DNA of 64,000 nt from contig NZ_VLKW01000010.1 in the NCBI RefSeq assembly GCF_007830495.1, positions 186,001 to 250,000 on the forward strand, given 5' to 3'. This DNA comes from Pseudoduganella flava. GTDB taxonomy: Bacteria > Pseudomonadota > Gammaproteobacteria > Burkholderiales > Burkholderiaceae_D. The stretch's first letter is position 1, and every line of letters starts with the position of its first letter. The position numbers and the translations under genes are program-made. The notes beneath the pieces are model-generated. The model made no database searches. It was given only the letters and a program-made list of their open reading frames with translations, and had not been told where the DNA came from. Positions 35,225-44,276 of this stretch are shown one piece after another.

Positions 35225-35267
35225 GCGCGTCCCGGCCACAGGGACGACGCCCCTGCGATGCTTCGAC

Positions 35268-35273
35268 TATAAT
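35268..35273 (+). promoter_or_regulatory. mfd: -10 element TATAAT of the mfd-serB operon
   Basis: Consensus TATAAT 80 bases before the mfd ATG. The -35 position lacks a recognisable hexamer. Confidence 0.45.
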
Positions 35274-35282
35274 GTTGCCTTC

Positions 35283-35300
35283 GCGCGGCCATGGCCGCGC
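35283..35300 (+). repeat. 18-bp palindrome in the mfd leader
   Basis: GCGCGGCCATGGCCGCGC is a perfect palindrome located at the predicted 5' end of the mfd mRNA. AGTCAG-type short direct repeats follow at 35306-35345. Role unknown; a start codon in the palindrome has no ribosome binding site. Confidence 0.45.
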
Positions 35301-35353
35301 TGCCTCGTCAGCCAGTTAGAAGTCAGCTCGTTACAAGTCAGCCTTCCTGCCGC

Positions 35354-38300
35354 ATGCCTTTCGACTTTACTAAAGCCCTCCCGAAACCCGGTAACCGCTT
35401 CGCGCTGCCCGCGCTGTACGGTTCCGCCGACGCCTACGCGCTGGCGCAAGCGGCGTTGCACCTGAAGTCACAGGGCCGCATGCTGGCGGTCGTCGTCGCC
35501 CAGGCGGGCGACGGCCAGCGCCTGCTGGACGAGATCCCGTGGTTCGCACCGACTCTGCGCTGCCACCTGCTACCCGACTGGGAAACGCTGCCATACGACG
35601 CGTTCTCGCCGCACCAGGACCTGGTGTCCGAACGCCTGGCCACCTTGCACGAGATCCGCAGCGGCCAGTGCGACGTGATGCTGGTGCCGGCCACCACGGC
35701 CCTGGTGCGGATGGCGCCGCCGTCGTTCCTGGCCGCCTACACCTTCTTCTTCAAGCAGGGCGAAACGCTCGACGAGGGTGCGCTGCGCAAGCAACTGACG
35801 CTGGCCGGCTACAACCACGTGACGCAGGTGATGTCGCCCGGCGAATACTCGGTGCGCGGCGGCCTGATCGACCTGTTCCCGATGGGTTCCGCGCTGCCGT
35901 ACCGGCTCGACCTGTTCGGCGACACGGTCGAGACGATCCGCACGTTCGACGCCGACACGCAACGCTCGCTGTATCCCGTCAAGGAAGTGCGCCTGCTGCC
36001 GGGCCGCGAATTCCCGATGGACGAGGCGGCGCGCACGACGTTCCGCAGCCGCTGGCGCGAAACGTTCGAGGGCGATCCGTCGCGTTCGATGATCTACAAG
36101 GACATCTCCAACGGCATCGCGTCGGCCGGCATCGAATACTACCTGCCGCTGTTCTTCGAAGAGACGGCAACGTTGTTCGATTACCTGCCCGACGGCGCCG
36201 CGCTGGCTCTCGTCGGCGACATCGACAGCGCGATCCGCCGCTTCTGGGCCGATACGGAAAGCCGCTACAAATTCCTGAAGGCCGACCGCGAGCGCCCGAT
36301 CCTGCCGCCGGAAGCGATCTTCCTGCGCGACGAGGCGTTCTACACGCTGGCCAAGCCGCATGCCCGCGTGGCGATCGGCAAGGACAACGACGGCGAACCG
36401 TCCGAGCTGTCCGCGCCCGTCCCGAACGTGGCGGTGAACCGCCACCTGGACGATCCGCTGACGAACCTGCGCGCGTATCTGCTGAAGTTCCCGGGGCGCG
36501 TGATGATCTGCGCCGATTCGGCCGGCCGGCGCGAAACGCTGCAGCAGTATTTCGCCGAATTCGACCTGCACCCCGCGCTGGTCGAAGGCTATGACGGCTT
36601 CACGGGCTCGCACCAGAAGCTCGCGCTGGGCGTCGCGCCGCTGCAGGCCGGCTTCGAGCTGCGGCTGGACGAGCCATTGGCGTTCGTCACGGAGACGGAG
36701 CTGTATGCCGGTACCGGCCGGCGCGTCGGCAAGAAGAAGCAGGAAGCCGTCACGCAGGTCGAGTCGATGGTGCGCGACCTGTCGGAGCTGAAGATCGGCG
36801 ACCCGGTGGTGCACATCAATCACGGCATCGGCCGCTACATGGGCCTGACCAGCATGGACCTGGGTGTCGGCGAGACCGAGTTCCTGCACCTGGAATACGC
36901 CAAGGACACCAAGCTGTACGTGCCCGTATCGCAGCTGCACGTGATCTCGCGCTATTCGGGCGGCGCGCCCGAGGATGCCCCGCTGCACACGCTGGGCTCC
37001 GGCCAGTGGGACAAGGCCAAGCGCAAGGCCGCCGAGCAGGTGCGCGACACGGCCGCCGAGCTGCTCAACTTGTACGCCCGGCGCGCCGCGCGCCAGGGCC
37101 ATGCGTTCGAATATTCGTCGCACGACTACGAGCGCTTCGCCGACAGCTTCGGCTTCGACGAGACGCCGGACCAGGCGGCGGCGATCAATGCCGTGATCCA
37201 CGACATGACGTCGGGCAAACCAATGGACCGGCTGGTGTGCGGCGACGTCGGCTTCGGCAAGACGGAAGTGGCGCTGCGCGCCGCATTCATCGCCGTCATG
37301 GGTGGCAAGCAGGTGGCGATCCTCGCGCCCACCACGCTGCTGGCCGAGCAGCATGCGCAGACGTTTGCCGACCGCTTCGCCGACTGGCCCGTGAAGATCG
37401 CGGAAATGTCGCGCTTCCGTACCGGCAAGGAGATCGCCAACGCGATCAAGGGCATGGCCGACGGCACGCTCGACATCGTGATCGGCACCCACAAGCTGCT
37501 GTCCGAGGACGTCAAGTTCACCCGCCTCGGCCTCGTCATCATCGACGAGGAACACCGCTTCGGCGTGCGCCAGAAGGAGGCGCTGAAGTCGTTGCGCGCC
37601 GAGGTCGACGTGCTGACCCTGACGGCCACGCCGATTCCCCGCACGCTGGGCATGGCGCTGGAAGGGCTGCGCGACTTTTCCGTCATCGCCACGGCGCCGC
37701 AGAAGCGCCTGGCCATCAAGACGTTCGTGCGCAGCGAGGGCGAATCGATCATCCGCGAAGCCGTGCTGCGCGAACTGAAGCGCGGCGGCCAGGTGTACTT
37801 CCTGCACAACGAGGTGGAGACGATCCAGAACCGCCTCGCCCAGCTGACGGAACTGCTGCCCGAAGCCCGCATCGCCGTCGCGCACGGCCAGATGCACGAG
37901 CGCGACCTGGAAAAGGTGATGCGCGACTTCGTGGCACAGCGCTACAACATCCTGTTGTGCACGACGATCATCGAAACGGGCATCGACGTGCCGACGGCGA
38001 ACACGATCATCATGCACCGCGCCGACAAGTTCGGCCTCGCCCAGCTGCACCAGCTGCGCGGGCGCGTCGGCCGCTCACACCACCAGGCCTATGCCTACCT
38101 GCTCGTCAACGACCTGCAGGGCCTGTCGAAGCAGGCGCAGCGCCGGCTCGACGCGATCCAGCAGATGGAAGAACTGGGCAGCGGCTTCTACCTGGCGATG
38201 CACGACCTGGAGATCCGCGGCGCCGGCGAAGTGCTGGGCGAAAGCCAGTCCGGCGAAATGCTGGAAGTGGGCTTCCAGCTGTACACGGACATGCTGAACG

Positions 38301-38791
38301 AGGCCGTGCGCGCGCTGAAGGCGGGCAAGGAGCCGGATCTCGCGGCGCCGCTGGCGTCCACCACCGAGATCAACCTGCACGTTCCCGCGCTGCTGCCGGC
38401 CGACTTCTGCGGCGACGTGCACGAGCGCCTGTCGATCTACAAACGGCTCGCCAACTGCGCGTCGCAGGACGCGATCGACGGCCTGCAGGAAGAATTGATC
38501 GACCGCTTCGGCAAGCTGCCGGAGGCGACCCGTGCGCTGATCGAGACGCACCGGCTGCGCCTGGCCGCGGCCACGGTCGGCATCGTCAAGATCGACGCGC
38601 ATGGAGAGGCAGCGAACCTGCAATTCATGCCGAAGCCGCCCATCGACCCGATGCGCATCATCACCCTGATCCAGAAGAACCGGCACATCAAGCTGAACGG
38701 ACAGGACAAACTGAAGATCACCGCCAACATGCCGGACCTGGCGGCCCGCGTTGCACAGATCAAGAACGCGATCAAACAACTGACCGCATGA
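35354..38791 (+). CDS. mfd: Transcription-repair coupling factor Mfd
   Basis: 1145 aa, as expected for Mfd (about 1150). Order of domains: UvrB-homology N-terminal modules (about 1-350), the RNA-polymerase-interacting domain with VVHINHGIGRYMGL (near residue 487), and a RecG-like translocase with GDVGFGKTEVALRAAF (Walker A, near 630), IIDEEHRFGVRQKE (DEEH box, near 730), TATPIPRTLGMA, the TRG stretch ETGIDVPTANTIIMHRADKFG and QLRGRVGRSHHQAYAYLL. A C-terminal autoinhibitory domain follows. It dislodges stalled RNA polymerase and recruits UvrA. The ATG at 35354 starts the conserved MPFDFTKALPKPG. The stop overlaps the serB start (ATGA). Confidence 0.97.
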   Translation: MPFDFTKALPKPGNRFALPALYGSADAYALAQAALHLKSQGRMLAVVVAQAGDGQRLLDEIPWFAPTLRCHLLPDWETLPYDAFSPHQDLVSERLATLHEIRSGQCDVMLVPATTALVRMAPPSFLAAYTFFFKQGETLDEGALRKQLTLAGYNHVTQVMSPGEYSVRGGLIDLFPMGSALPYRLDLFGDTVETIRTFDADTQRSLYPVKEVRLLPGREFPMDEAARTTFRSRWRETFEGDPSRSMIYKDISNGIASAGIEYYLPLFFEETATLFDYLPDGAALALVGDIDSAIRRFWADTESRYKFLKADRERPILPPEAIFLRDEAFYTLAKPHARVAIGKDNDGEPSELSAPVPNVAVNRHLDDPLTNLRAYLLKFPGRVMICADSAGRRETLQQYFAEFDLHPALVEGYDGFTGSHQKLALGVAPLQAGFELRLDEPLAFVTETELYAGTGRRVGKKKQEAVTQVESMVRDLSELKIGDPVVHINHGIGRYMGLTSMDLGVGETEFLHLEYAKDTKLYVPVSQLHVISRYSGGAPEDAPLHTLGSGQWDKAKRKAAEQVRDTAAELLNLYARRAARQGHAFEYSSHDYERFADSFGFDETPDQAAAINAVIHDMTSGKPMDRLVCGDVGFGKTEVALRAAFIAVMGGKQVAILAPTTLLAEQHAQTFADRFADWPVKIAEMSRFRTGKEIANAIKGMADGTLDIVIGTHKLLSEDVKFTRLGLVIIDEEHRFGVRQKEALKSLRAEVDVLTLTATPIPRTLGMALEGLRDFSVIATAPQKRLAIKTFVRSEGESIIREAVLRELKRGGQVYFLHNEVETIQNRLAQLTELLPEARIAVAHGQMHERDLEKVMRDFVAQRYNILLCTTIIETGIDVPTANTIIMHRADKFGLAQLHQLRGRVGRSHHQAYAYLLVNDLQGLSKQAQRRLDAIQQMEELGSGFYLAMHDLEIRGAGEVLGESQSGEMLEVGFQLYTDMLNEAVRALKAGKEPDLAAPLASTTEINLHVPALLPADFCGDVHERLSIYKRLANCASQDAIDGLQEELIDRFGKLPEATRALIETHRLRLAAATVGIVKIDAHGEAANLQFMPKPPIDPMRIITLIQKNRHIKLNGQDKLKITANMPDLAARVAQIKNAIKQLTA

Positions 38792-39669
38792 ACCTTAGTC
38801 CGATGAATCAAGTACAAGACATCACGATGAACCTCGTCCTGCAGGGCGTGGACGACTGCATGCCGCGCGCCGAGCGCATCGCCGCGCTGACGGCACCGCG
38901 GCACGTCACCCGCATCTCCGACACGGCGCTGCGCTGCGACGGCATCGCCTTCTCGCCGGCGCTGCGCCAGACGATCGAAGTGGCCGCCCACGCGGCCGAA
39001 CTGGACGCCACCTACATGATGGGCGTGCACCACCTTGCCGACTACAAGCTGGTCGCGATGGACATGGATTCCACGCTGATCACGATCGAATGCATCGACG
39101 AGATCGCCGACATGCAGGGCCTGAAACCGCAGGTGGCAGCAATCACGGAGGCGGCGATGCGGGGCGAGCTGGACTTCTCGGAAAGCCTGCGCCGCCGCGT
39201 CGCGCTGCTCGAAGGGCTCGATGCCTCGGCACTGCAGCGCGTGTACGACGAGCGCCTGCGCCTGTCGCCAGGTGCCGAACGGATGCTGCGCGCCGTGCAG
39301 GCCGCCGGCCTGAAGACGCTGCTCGTCTCGGGCGGCTTCACCTATTTCACCGACCGGCTGAAGGAGCGCCTGGGCCTCGACTACACGCGCGCCAACGAGC
39401 TCGAGATCGTCGACGGCAAGCTGACCGGCAAGGTGATCGGCGACATCGTCGACGCGGCCGCCAAGCAGGCCACCGTCGAGCACGTGTGCGCCGGCCTCGG
39501 CATCACCCCATCCGAGGCGATCGTGATGGGCGACGGCGCCAACGACCTGAAAATGATGGGCATCGCCGGCATGTCGGTGGCGTTCCGCGCCAAGCCGGTC
39601 GTGCGCGAACAGGCCACCGTGGCACTCAATTTCGTCGGCCTGGACGGCATCCTGAACCTGTTCGCCTGA
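38788..39669 (+). CDS. serB: Phosphoserine phosphatase SerB
   Basis: 293 aa from the ATG overlapping the mfd stop; in-frame ATGs at 38803 and 38827 are alternatives. HAD motifs: AMDMDSTLITIECIDEIAD (nucleophile DMDST near residue 92), LLVSGGFTYFTDRLKERLG and VMGDGANDLKMMGIAG. The N-terminal 80 residues correspond to the regulatory part of SerB. It catalyses the last step of serine synthesis in the cytoplasm. Its coupling to mfd suggests shared transcription and a modest translation-level link. Confidence 0.95.
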   Translation: MNLSPMNQVQDITMNLVLQGVDDCMPRAERIAALTAPRHVTRISDTALRCDGIAFSPALRQTIEVAAHAAELDATYMMGVHHLADYKLVAMDMDSTLITIECIDEIADMQGLKPQVAAITEAAMRGELDFSESLRRRVALLEGLDASALQRVYDERLRLSPGAERMLRAVQAAGLKTLLVSGGFTYFTDRLKERLGLDYTRANELEIVDGKLTGKVIGDIVDAAAKQATVEHVCAGLGITPSEAIVMGDGANDLKMMGIAGMSVAFRAKPVVREQATVALNFVGLDGILNLFA

Positions 39670-39739
39670 CCTGCCCGCCGGCCCGCGAGCTGGCGCGCGG
39701 CTGTTGCGCGGCTACCGATTTAGTAGCCATCCGTGCATG

Positions 39740-39768
39740 GTGCCACGCCGCCCGCGGCATCGTACAAT
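39740..39768 (+). promoter_or_regulatory. Promoter of the MEDS-kinase operon
   Basis: -35 GTGCCA (39740-39745) and -10 TACAAT (39763-39768) with 17-bp spacing. An inverted repeat GTGTT-TTT-AACAC (39769-39781) lies at the predicted start site and could be an operator. Confidence 0.5.
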
Positions 39769-39797
39769 GTGTTTTTAACACTTTTCGCGAGGCCACC

Positions 39798-40427
39798 ATG
39801 CGCACCATGTCGATCGCCGGCACCCAGCTGGACGCCTATCACGTCTGCGCCTTCTTCGACAGCCGCACCCAGGAATACGCGGTGCTGACGCCGTTCTATC
39901 AGGAAGCCGTGACGCAGCGTGAAAAGAACCTGCACATCGTCGCGGCCGAGCTGCATGACGACCACAAGGCACGCTTGCGCGACGGCGGCATCGACACCCA
40001 TCACTGCGAAACCTGCGGCCAGCTGGAAGTGCTGGGCTGGCAAGAGGCCTACCTGAACGCCGACGGCGCCTTCGACAAAAACAAGATGCTGGCGACTGTC
40101 GACGCGTTGACGCGCGAGGCCACGGCCGGCCAGTTCACGGGCCTGCGCATCATGGGCAATATGGGCTGGGCGTTCGCGGACCTGCCCGGCGCCGAAGACC
40201 TGATCGAGTACGAGGCCGAAGTCAACGAGGTGCTGGCCCGCAACCGCCAGCCGGCCGTGTGCGTCTACGACACCGCCAAGCTGTCCGGCGCGATGATGAT
40301 GGACCTGCTGCGTACGCACCCGCTCACGCTGATCAACGGCGTCATCCAGGAAAACCCGTATTTCACGCCGCCGCGCGAGATGCTCGATGAACTGCGCCGC
40401 CGCAGGGGGCATATGAAGGATGCATGA
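39798..40427 (+). CDS. MEDS-domain sensory protein
   Basis: 209 aa, soluble. It matches the MEDS (methanogen/methylotroph DcmR sensory) domain over its full length: an opening IAGTQLDAYHVCAFFDSRTQEY, central REKNLHIVAAELHDDHKARL, a C-x2-C pair in HHCETCGQLEVLGWQEAYL, a Walker-like GLRIMGNMGWAF and a C-terminal CVYDTAKLSGAMMMDLLRTHP. MEDS proteins are predicted to sense small ligands such as halogenated or C1 compounds; the ligand here is unknown. GAGG precedes the ATG. It overlaps the downstream hybrid kinase by 8 bp, strongly implying that it feeds that kinase. Confidence 0.82.
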   Translation: MRTMSIAGTQLDAYHVCAFFDSRTQEYAVLTPFYQEAVTQREKNLHIVAAELHDDHKARLRDGGIDTHHCETCGQLEVLGWQEAYLNADGAFDKNKMLATVDALTREATAGQFTGLRIMGNMGWAFADLPGAEDLIEYEAEVNEVLARNRQPAVCVYDTAKLSGAMMMDLLRTHPLTLINGVIQENPYFTPPREMLDELRRRRGHMKDA

Positions 40428-42027
40428 CGGCGAGCAGCGCGCGTACCCGCCGCCCCACCCGGCCGCGCTGACGCGGGAAACCCGGGACCTGATGGGCCTC
40501 CTCGCGCTGCCCGCCCTGTGGGCCGGGCGCGATGAGGAGGCGGTGCTGCGCATCATGAGCGAAGCCGTCGAACACCTCGTGCCGCTCGCATTCCTGTATG
40601 CGGACGTCGGCATGCGCGGTGGCCCGCGCCTGCGCATCCAGGGCGCTCCCGTCGACCTGGCCGATGCGCCGGCGTGGCTCGACAGCGTCACGATCTGGCC
40701 CCGTGCCGCGGCGCAGCGCGTGCAGCTGTGCGATACCCCGCTCGGCCCGCAGCGCGTGATCGTGCTCAGCCTCGGCCTGTACGAGACGGCCGGCGGCATC
40801 TGGTTCGGCTCGCCCGACCCCACGTTCCCGACGACCGCCCAGGTCGCGCTGCTGCGCGCCGCCACGACATTGGCTGCCAGCGGCCTGCAGACGGCCAGGC
40901 TGAACGCCGACCGCGAGGAAGCCAGCCGCGCCAAGGACGAATTCCTGGCGATGCTGGGCCACGAGCTGCGCAACCCGCTGGCGCCGATCGGCGGCGCCGC
41001 CGACCTGCTGCGCTACGGCCGGCTGGACGCGGCCCAGATCCGCCGCACCAGCGAGATCATCGCGCGCCAGGTCGTGCACATGACGGGCCTCGTCAACGAC
41101 CTGCTGGACGTCTCGCGCGTGAAACGGGGCCTGGTGACGATCGAGCGCACCCGGCTGGACTTGAACCGCGTGGTAGCGGACGCCGTCGAACAGGCGCGCC
41201 CGCTCGTGTCGAACCGGCGCCACCACCTGGCGCTGCGGCTGCCGCCGCGGCGCGTGGCCGTCGAGGGCGACCACAAGCGCCTGGTCCAGGTGCTGGCGAA
41301 CCTGCTGTCGAACGCGGCGAAGTACACGCCGGAGGGTGGCCAGATCACGGTCGAAGCGCTCTGCACGGACGGCCACGTGGAGATCTCGGTGGCCGACAAC
41401 GGCATCGGCATCGAAGCGAAGCTGCTGCCGGCCGTATTCGACCTGTTCACGCAGGCCCGCCGCACGCCGGACCGTTCGCAGGGCGGGCTGGGGCTAGGCC
41501 TGGCCCTCGTCAAGGCGCTCGTCGAACAGCACCAGGGCACGGTGAGCGCACACAGCGACGGCCCGGGCCGCGGTTCGCGTTTCGTCGTTCGGCTGCCGGC
41601 CCTGCCGGCCGATGCCGCCGCGCCGCAAGGGCCCCTGGCGGACCTGCCCGGCACCGCCGGCAAAGTGCGCACGCTGGTCGTCGACGACAATGTCGACGCG
41701 GCGCTGATGCTGGCGCTGCTGCTGGAATCGCAGGGGCACGATGTGCGCACGGCACACGACGGCCCGGCCGCGCTGGCGCTGGCCGAGCGCGAACCGTTCG
41801 ACGTGGGACTGCTCGACATCGGCCTGCCCGGCATGGACGGCAGGGAGCTGGCGCGCCGGCTGCGCCAATTGCCCACCGCCGCGGCCGCGCTGCTGATCGC
41901 GATCACCGGCTACGGCCAGGACAGCGACCGGCGGGCGTCGCTCGCGGCCGGCTTCGACCACCATTTCGTCAAACCCGTCGATACCCATGCGCTGACGGCG
42001 CTGCTGGCCGGCGCGCGGCGGCGCTGA
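40420..42027 (+). CDS. Hybrid sensor histidine kinase (GAF-like, HisKA, HATPase, receiver)
   Basis: 535 aa, no transmembrane segment. Order: a GAF-like sensor (about residues 30-165), HisKA with phospho-acceptor His181 in LGHELRNPLAPIGG, HATPase_c (N box LLSNAAKYTPEGG, G1 VADNGIGI, G2 GGLGLGLALVKALVEQHQG) and a C-terminal receiver (about 415-535) with acceptor Asp466 in LLDIGLPGMDG and a conserved Lys in VKPVDTHALTALL. It would autophosphorylate and pass phosphate to its own receiver; no HPt or DNA-binding output is adjacent. It is coupled to the upstream MEDS sensor. Its stop abuts the convergent CoA-transferase stop. Confidence 0.92.
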   Translation: MHDGEQRAYPPPHPAALTRETRDLMGLLALPALWAGRDEEAVLRIMSEAVEHLVPLAFLYADVGMRGGPRLRIQGAPVDLADAPAWLDSVTIWPRAAAQRVQLCDTPLGPQRVIVLSLGLYETAGGIWFGSPDPTFPTTAQVALLRAATTLAASGLQTARLNADREEASRAKDEFLAMLGHELRNPLAPIGGAADLLRYGRLDAAQIRRTSEIIARQVVHMTGLVNDLLDVSRVKRGLVTIERTRLDLNRVVADAVEQARPLVSNRRHHLALRLPPRRVAVEGDHKRLVQVLANLLSNAAKYTPEGGQITVEALCTDGHVEISVADNGIGIEAKLLPAVFDLFTQARRTPDRSQGGLGLGLALVKALVEQHQGTVSAHSDGPGRGSRFVVRLPALPADAAAPQGPLADLPGTAGKVRTLVVDDNVDAALMLALLLESQGHDVRTAHDGPAALALAEREPFDVGLLDIGLPGMDGRELARRLRQLPTAAAALLIAITGYGQDSDRRASLAAGFDHHFVKPVDTHALTALLAGARRR

Positions 42028-43221
42028 TCACTGCACCACCCCCTCCGCGCGCAGCCGCGCGATGTCCGCCGCCGTCATGCCGAGCCGCGCCAGCACGGCA
42101 TCCGTATGCTCGCCCAGCGCCGGCCCTTGCCAGCGCACGGCGCCCGGCGTGTCGGACAGCTTCGGGACGATGCCCGGCATCTTGACGCGCACGCCGTCCG
42201 GCAGTTGCTGGTCGAGGATCATGTCGCGGGCCTGGTAATGCGGGTCGGCGACGATGTCCGCCACCGAGTAGATGCGGCCGGCCGGCACGTCGGCCGCTTC
42301 CAGCGCGGCCAGCACGTGCTCGATCGGATGCAGCGACGTCCAGCCGGCGATCGCGCCGTCGATCAGCGCGGCCTGCGCGGCGCGCCCGTCGTTGTGCGCA
42401 AAGCGGGGATCGTCGGCCAGATCCGGCCGGCCGATCACGGCCATCAGCCGCTTGTAGATCGGGTTGCTGTTGCCGGCGATGACGACGTAGGCGCCGTCGC
42501 GCGTCGGATACGTGTTCGACGGGGCGATGCCGGGCAGCGCGCCGCCGCTGCGCTCGCGCACGTGGCCCAGCAGGTCGTATTCGGGCACCAGGCTTTCCAT
42601 CAGGTTGAACACGCTCTCGACCAGCGACACGTCGACGACCTGCCCTTCGCCCTGCCCCGTCTTCACGCGCAGCACCGCCATCAGCGCGCCGATCACCGCG
42701 TGCAGCGACGCCAGCGAATCGCCCAAGCTGACGCCGACGCGCGCCGGCACGCCGCCCGCCTCGCCCGTCGTGTAGCGGATGCCGCCCATCGCCTCGCCGA
42801 TCGCGCCGAAGCCGGGGCGGTCCTTGTACGGGCCCGTCTGGCCATAGCCGGAGATGCGCACCATCGTCAGCTTCGGGTTCAGCGCATGCAGCACGTCCCA
42901 ACCGAGGCCCAGCTTTTCCAGCGCGCCCGGCTTCATGTTCTCGATCAGCACGTCGGCCTCGGCGGCGAGGCGCTTGACGATGTCCACGCCTTCCGCGCTC
43001 TTCAGGTTCAGCGCGATCGATTGCTTGTTACGCGACTGCAGGTACCACCACAGCGACGTGCCGTTGTGCAGCTTGCGCCACTTGCGGATCGGATCGCCGT
43101 GCCCCGGCGCTTCGATCTTGATCACTTCCGCGCCGAATTCGGCCAGCAGCCGCGCCGCGAACGGCGCCGCGATCAGCGCGCCGATTTCCACCACCTTGAT
43201 GCCTGCCAGGGGTCCGCTCAT
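42028..43221 (-). CDS. Class III CoA transferase (CaiB/BaiF family)
   Basis: 397 aa. I start at the ATG at 43221 because GGAGG lies five or six bases upstream; an upstream ATG at 43233 overlaps that site. Family motifs: VVEIGALIAAPFAARLLAEFGAEVIKIE, GDPIRKWRK, RNKQSIALNLKSAEG, the catalytic-Asp region (DVLIENMKPGALEKLG), GYGQTGPYKDRPGFG and SNTYPTRDGAYVVIAGNS. It moves CoA between acyl groups, acting on a carboxylate that cannot be assigned. It is monocistronic between the kinase gene and tspO. Confidence 0.9.
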   Translation of the reverse strand: MSGPLAGIKVVEIGALIAAPFAARLLAEFGAEVIKIEAPGHGDPIRKWRKLHNGTSLWWYLQSRNKQSIALNLKSAEGVDIVKRLAAEADVLIENMKPGALEKLGLGWDVLHALNPKLTMVRISGYGQTGPYKDRPGFGAIGEAMGGIRYTTGEAGGVPARVGVSLGDSLASLHAVIGALMAVLRVKTGQGEGQVVDVSLVESVFNLMESLVPEYDLLGHVRERSGGALPGIAPSNTYPTRDGAYVVIAGNSNPIYKRLMAVIGRPDLADDPRFAHNDGRAAQAALIDGAIAGWTSLHPIEHVLAALEAADVPAGRIYSVADIVADPHYQARDMILDQQLPDGVRVKMPGIVPKLSDTPGAVRWQGPALGEHTDAVLARLGMTAADIARLRAEGVVQ

Positions 43222-43276
43222 CGTTTCCTCCATCGTGTCGTGCGAGCATAGACAACGATGGCGCCGGCGTCCAGTG

Positions 43277-43774
43277 TCAGCCGAGCAGTTGCGGATTGCG
43301 CTGCCAGCAGGCGTACGTCAGCGCGCCGGCGAACGTGACCCAGCCGAGATAAGGCAGCAGCAGCACGCCGGCGGCGCGGCACGCCTTCCAGAACGCGATG
43401 GTCGTCGCGACGATCAGGGCCCACAGCAGCAGCACTTCCGCGAACGCGGCCGCGCCCAGGTGCCAGGCGAAGAACAGCCAGCTCCACAGCGCGTTCGCGG
43501 CCAGCTGCACCAGGTACAGGCCGAGCGTGCGCGGCGCCGTGGAAAAGCCGCGTACGCGCCACACGAGCCAGGCGGCGATCGCCATCAGCAGGTACAGCAC
43601 GCTCCACACGGGGCCGAACACGCCGGGCGGGGGCGCCCATGCCGGCTTGTTCAGCTGGGCGTAGAACTCCGGCGCGTCGCGTGAAGCCCAGGCGCCCAGC
43701 GCGGCGGCGGTAAAAGTGACCAGCAGCCAGCCGGCCAGGCTTTTCACATTCTGCAGGAGGCGGTGCGTATTCAT
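43277..43774 (-). CDS. TspO/MBR family membrane protein
   Basis: 165 aa from the ATG at 43774; a TTG at 43783 is an unlikely alternative. Five hydrophobic helices span the protein, and the TspO signature is visible: LNKPAWAPPPGVFGPVWSVLYLLM near residues 45-66, followed by LYLVQLAANALWSWLFFAWH and a final LPYLGWVTFAGALTYACWQRNP. TspO binds tetrapyrroles and cholesterol-like molecules and affects porphyrin and stress responses in bacteria. It diverges from a cytochrome c gene. Confidence 0.9.
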   Translation of the reverse strand: MNTHRLLQNVKSLAGWLLVTFTAAALGAWASRDAPEFYAQLNKPAWAPPPGVFGPVWSVLYLLMAIAAWLVWRVRGFSTAPRTLGLYLVQLAANALWSWLFFAWHLGAAAFAEVLLLWALIVATTIAFWKACRAAGVLLLPYLGWVTFAGALTYACWQRNPQLLG

Positions 43775-43889
43775 GGCAAACAAGGTGTGGGGGAAAGCCG
43801 ACTGTATCAGCAGCGCCCCGCCGGCGGCGCACGGCGACGCTCGCCGCTGTCGTCGTCGTCCTCGTCGCCCTCGTCGTCATCGTGCACGC

Positions 43890-43895
43890 TATAAT
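43890..43895 (+). promoter_or_regulatory. -10 element TATAAT directly before the cytochrome c gene
   Basis: The hexamer ends 6 bases before the ATG at 43902, so the predicted first transcribed base is the A of that ATG. This predicts a leaderless mRNA. No clear -35 element. Confidence 0.5.
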
Positions 43896-43901
43896 CGTGC
43901 A

Positions 43902-44276
43902 ATGACCCGCGCCATCCTTTTTGCCGCCCTGCTGGGCTGTATGCCGGCGGCCCTGGCCGCGCCGGCGCCCGCGGGCGACCCCGCCGCCGGCGCGGCCGCG
44001 TTCAGGAAATGCGCATCGTGTCACCAGGTGGGCCCGCAAGCCCGCGCCGGCTTCGGGCCGCACCTGAACGGGTTGTTCGGCCGCCGCGCCGGCAGCACCG
44101 AGTACCGGTATTCCGCGGCGATGAAGAAGTCCGGCATCGTCTGGAACGACAGCACCCTGGCCGCCTTCCTGCGCGACCCGGGCGACGTGGTTCCGGGCAC
44201 GAAGATGCGGTTCTGGGGCATCGGCGACGAACGCCAGATTGCCAACCTGCTTGCCTACCTGCGCCAATATCGATGA
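43902..44276 (+). CDS. Small class I cytochrome c
   Basis: 124 aa. A Sec signal peptide (residues 1 to about 20, MPAALA at the end) is followed by a cytochrome c fold with heme motif CASCH near residue 37, GPHLNGLFGRRAGS and the distal methionine region GTKMRFWGI near 103. It resembles cytochrome c-550/c2 electron carriers of the periplasm. The start is the first ATG after a consensus -10, which leaves no room for a Shine-Dalgarno. It overlaps the following small gene (ATGA). Confidence 0.88.
   Translation: MTRAILFAALLGCMPAALAAPAPAGDPAAGAAAFRKCASCHQVGPQARAGFGPHLNGLFGRRAGSTEYRYSAAMKKSGIVWNDSTLAAFLRDPGDVVPGTKMRFWGIGDERQIANLLAYLRQYR

Noticed and set aside
34229..35239. Long N-terminal extension of the phzF-like frame
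   Set aside because: The upstream part is antisense to the LysR regulator. The conserved PhzF start (MAPQIHHVDAF) has its own GGAG.
42000..42040. Overlap of hybrid kinase and CoA transferase as a regulatory link
   Set aside because: The two stop codons merely abut (TGA TCA) in convergent genes; no shared structure suggests regulation.
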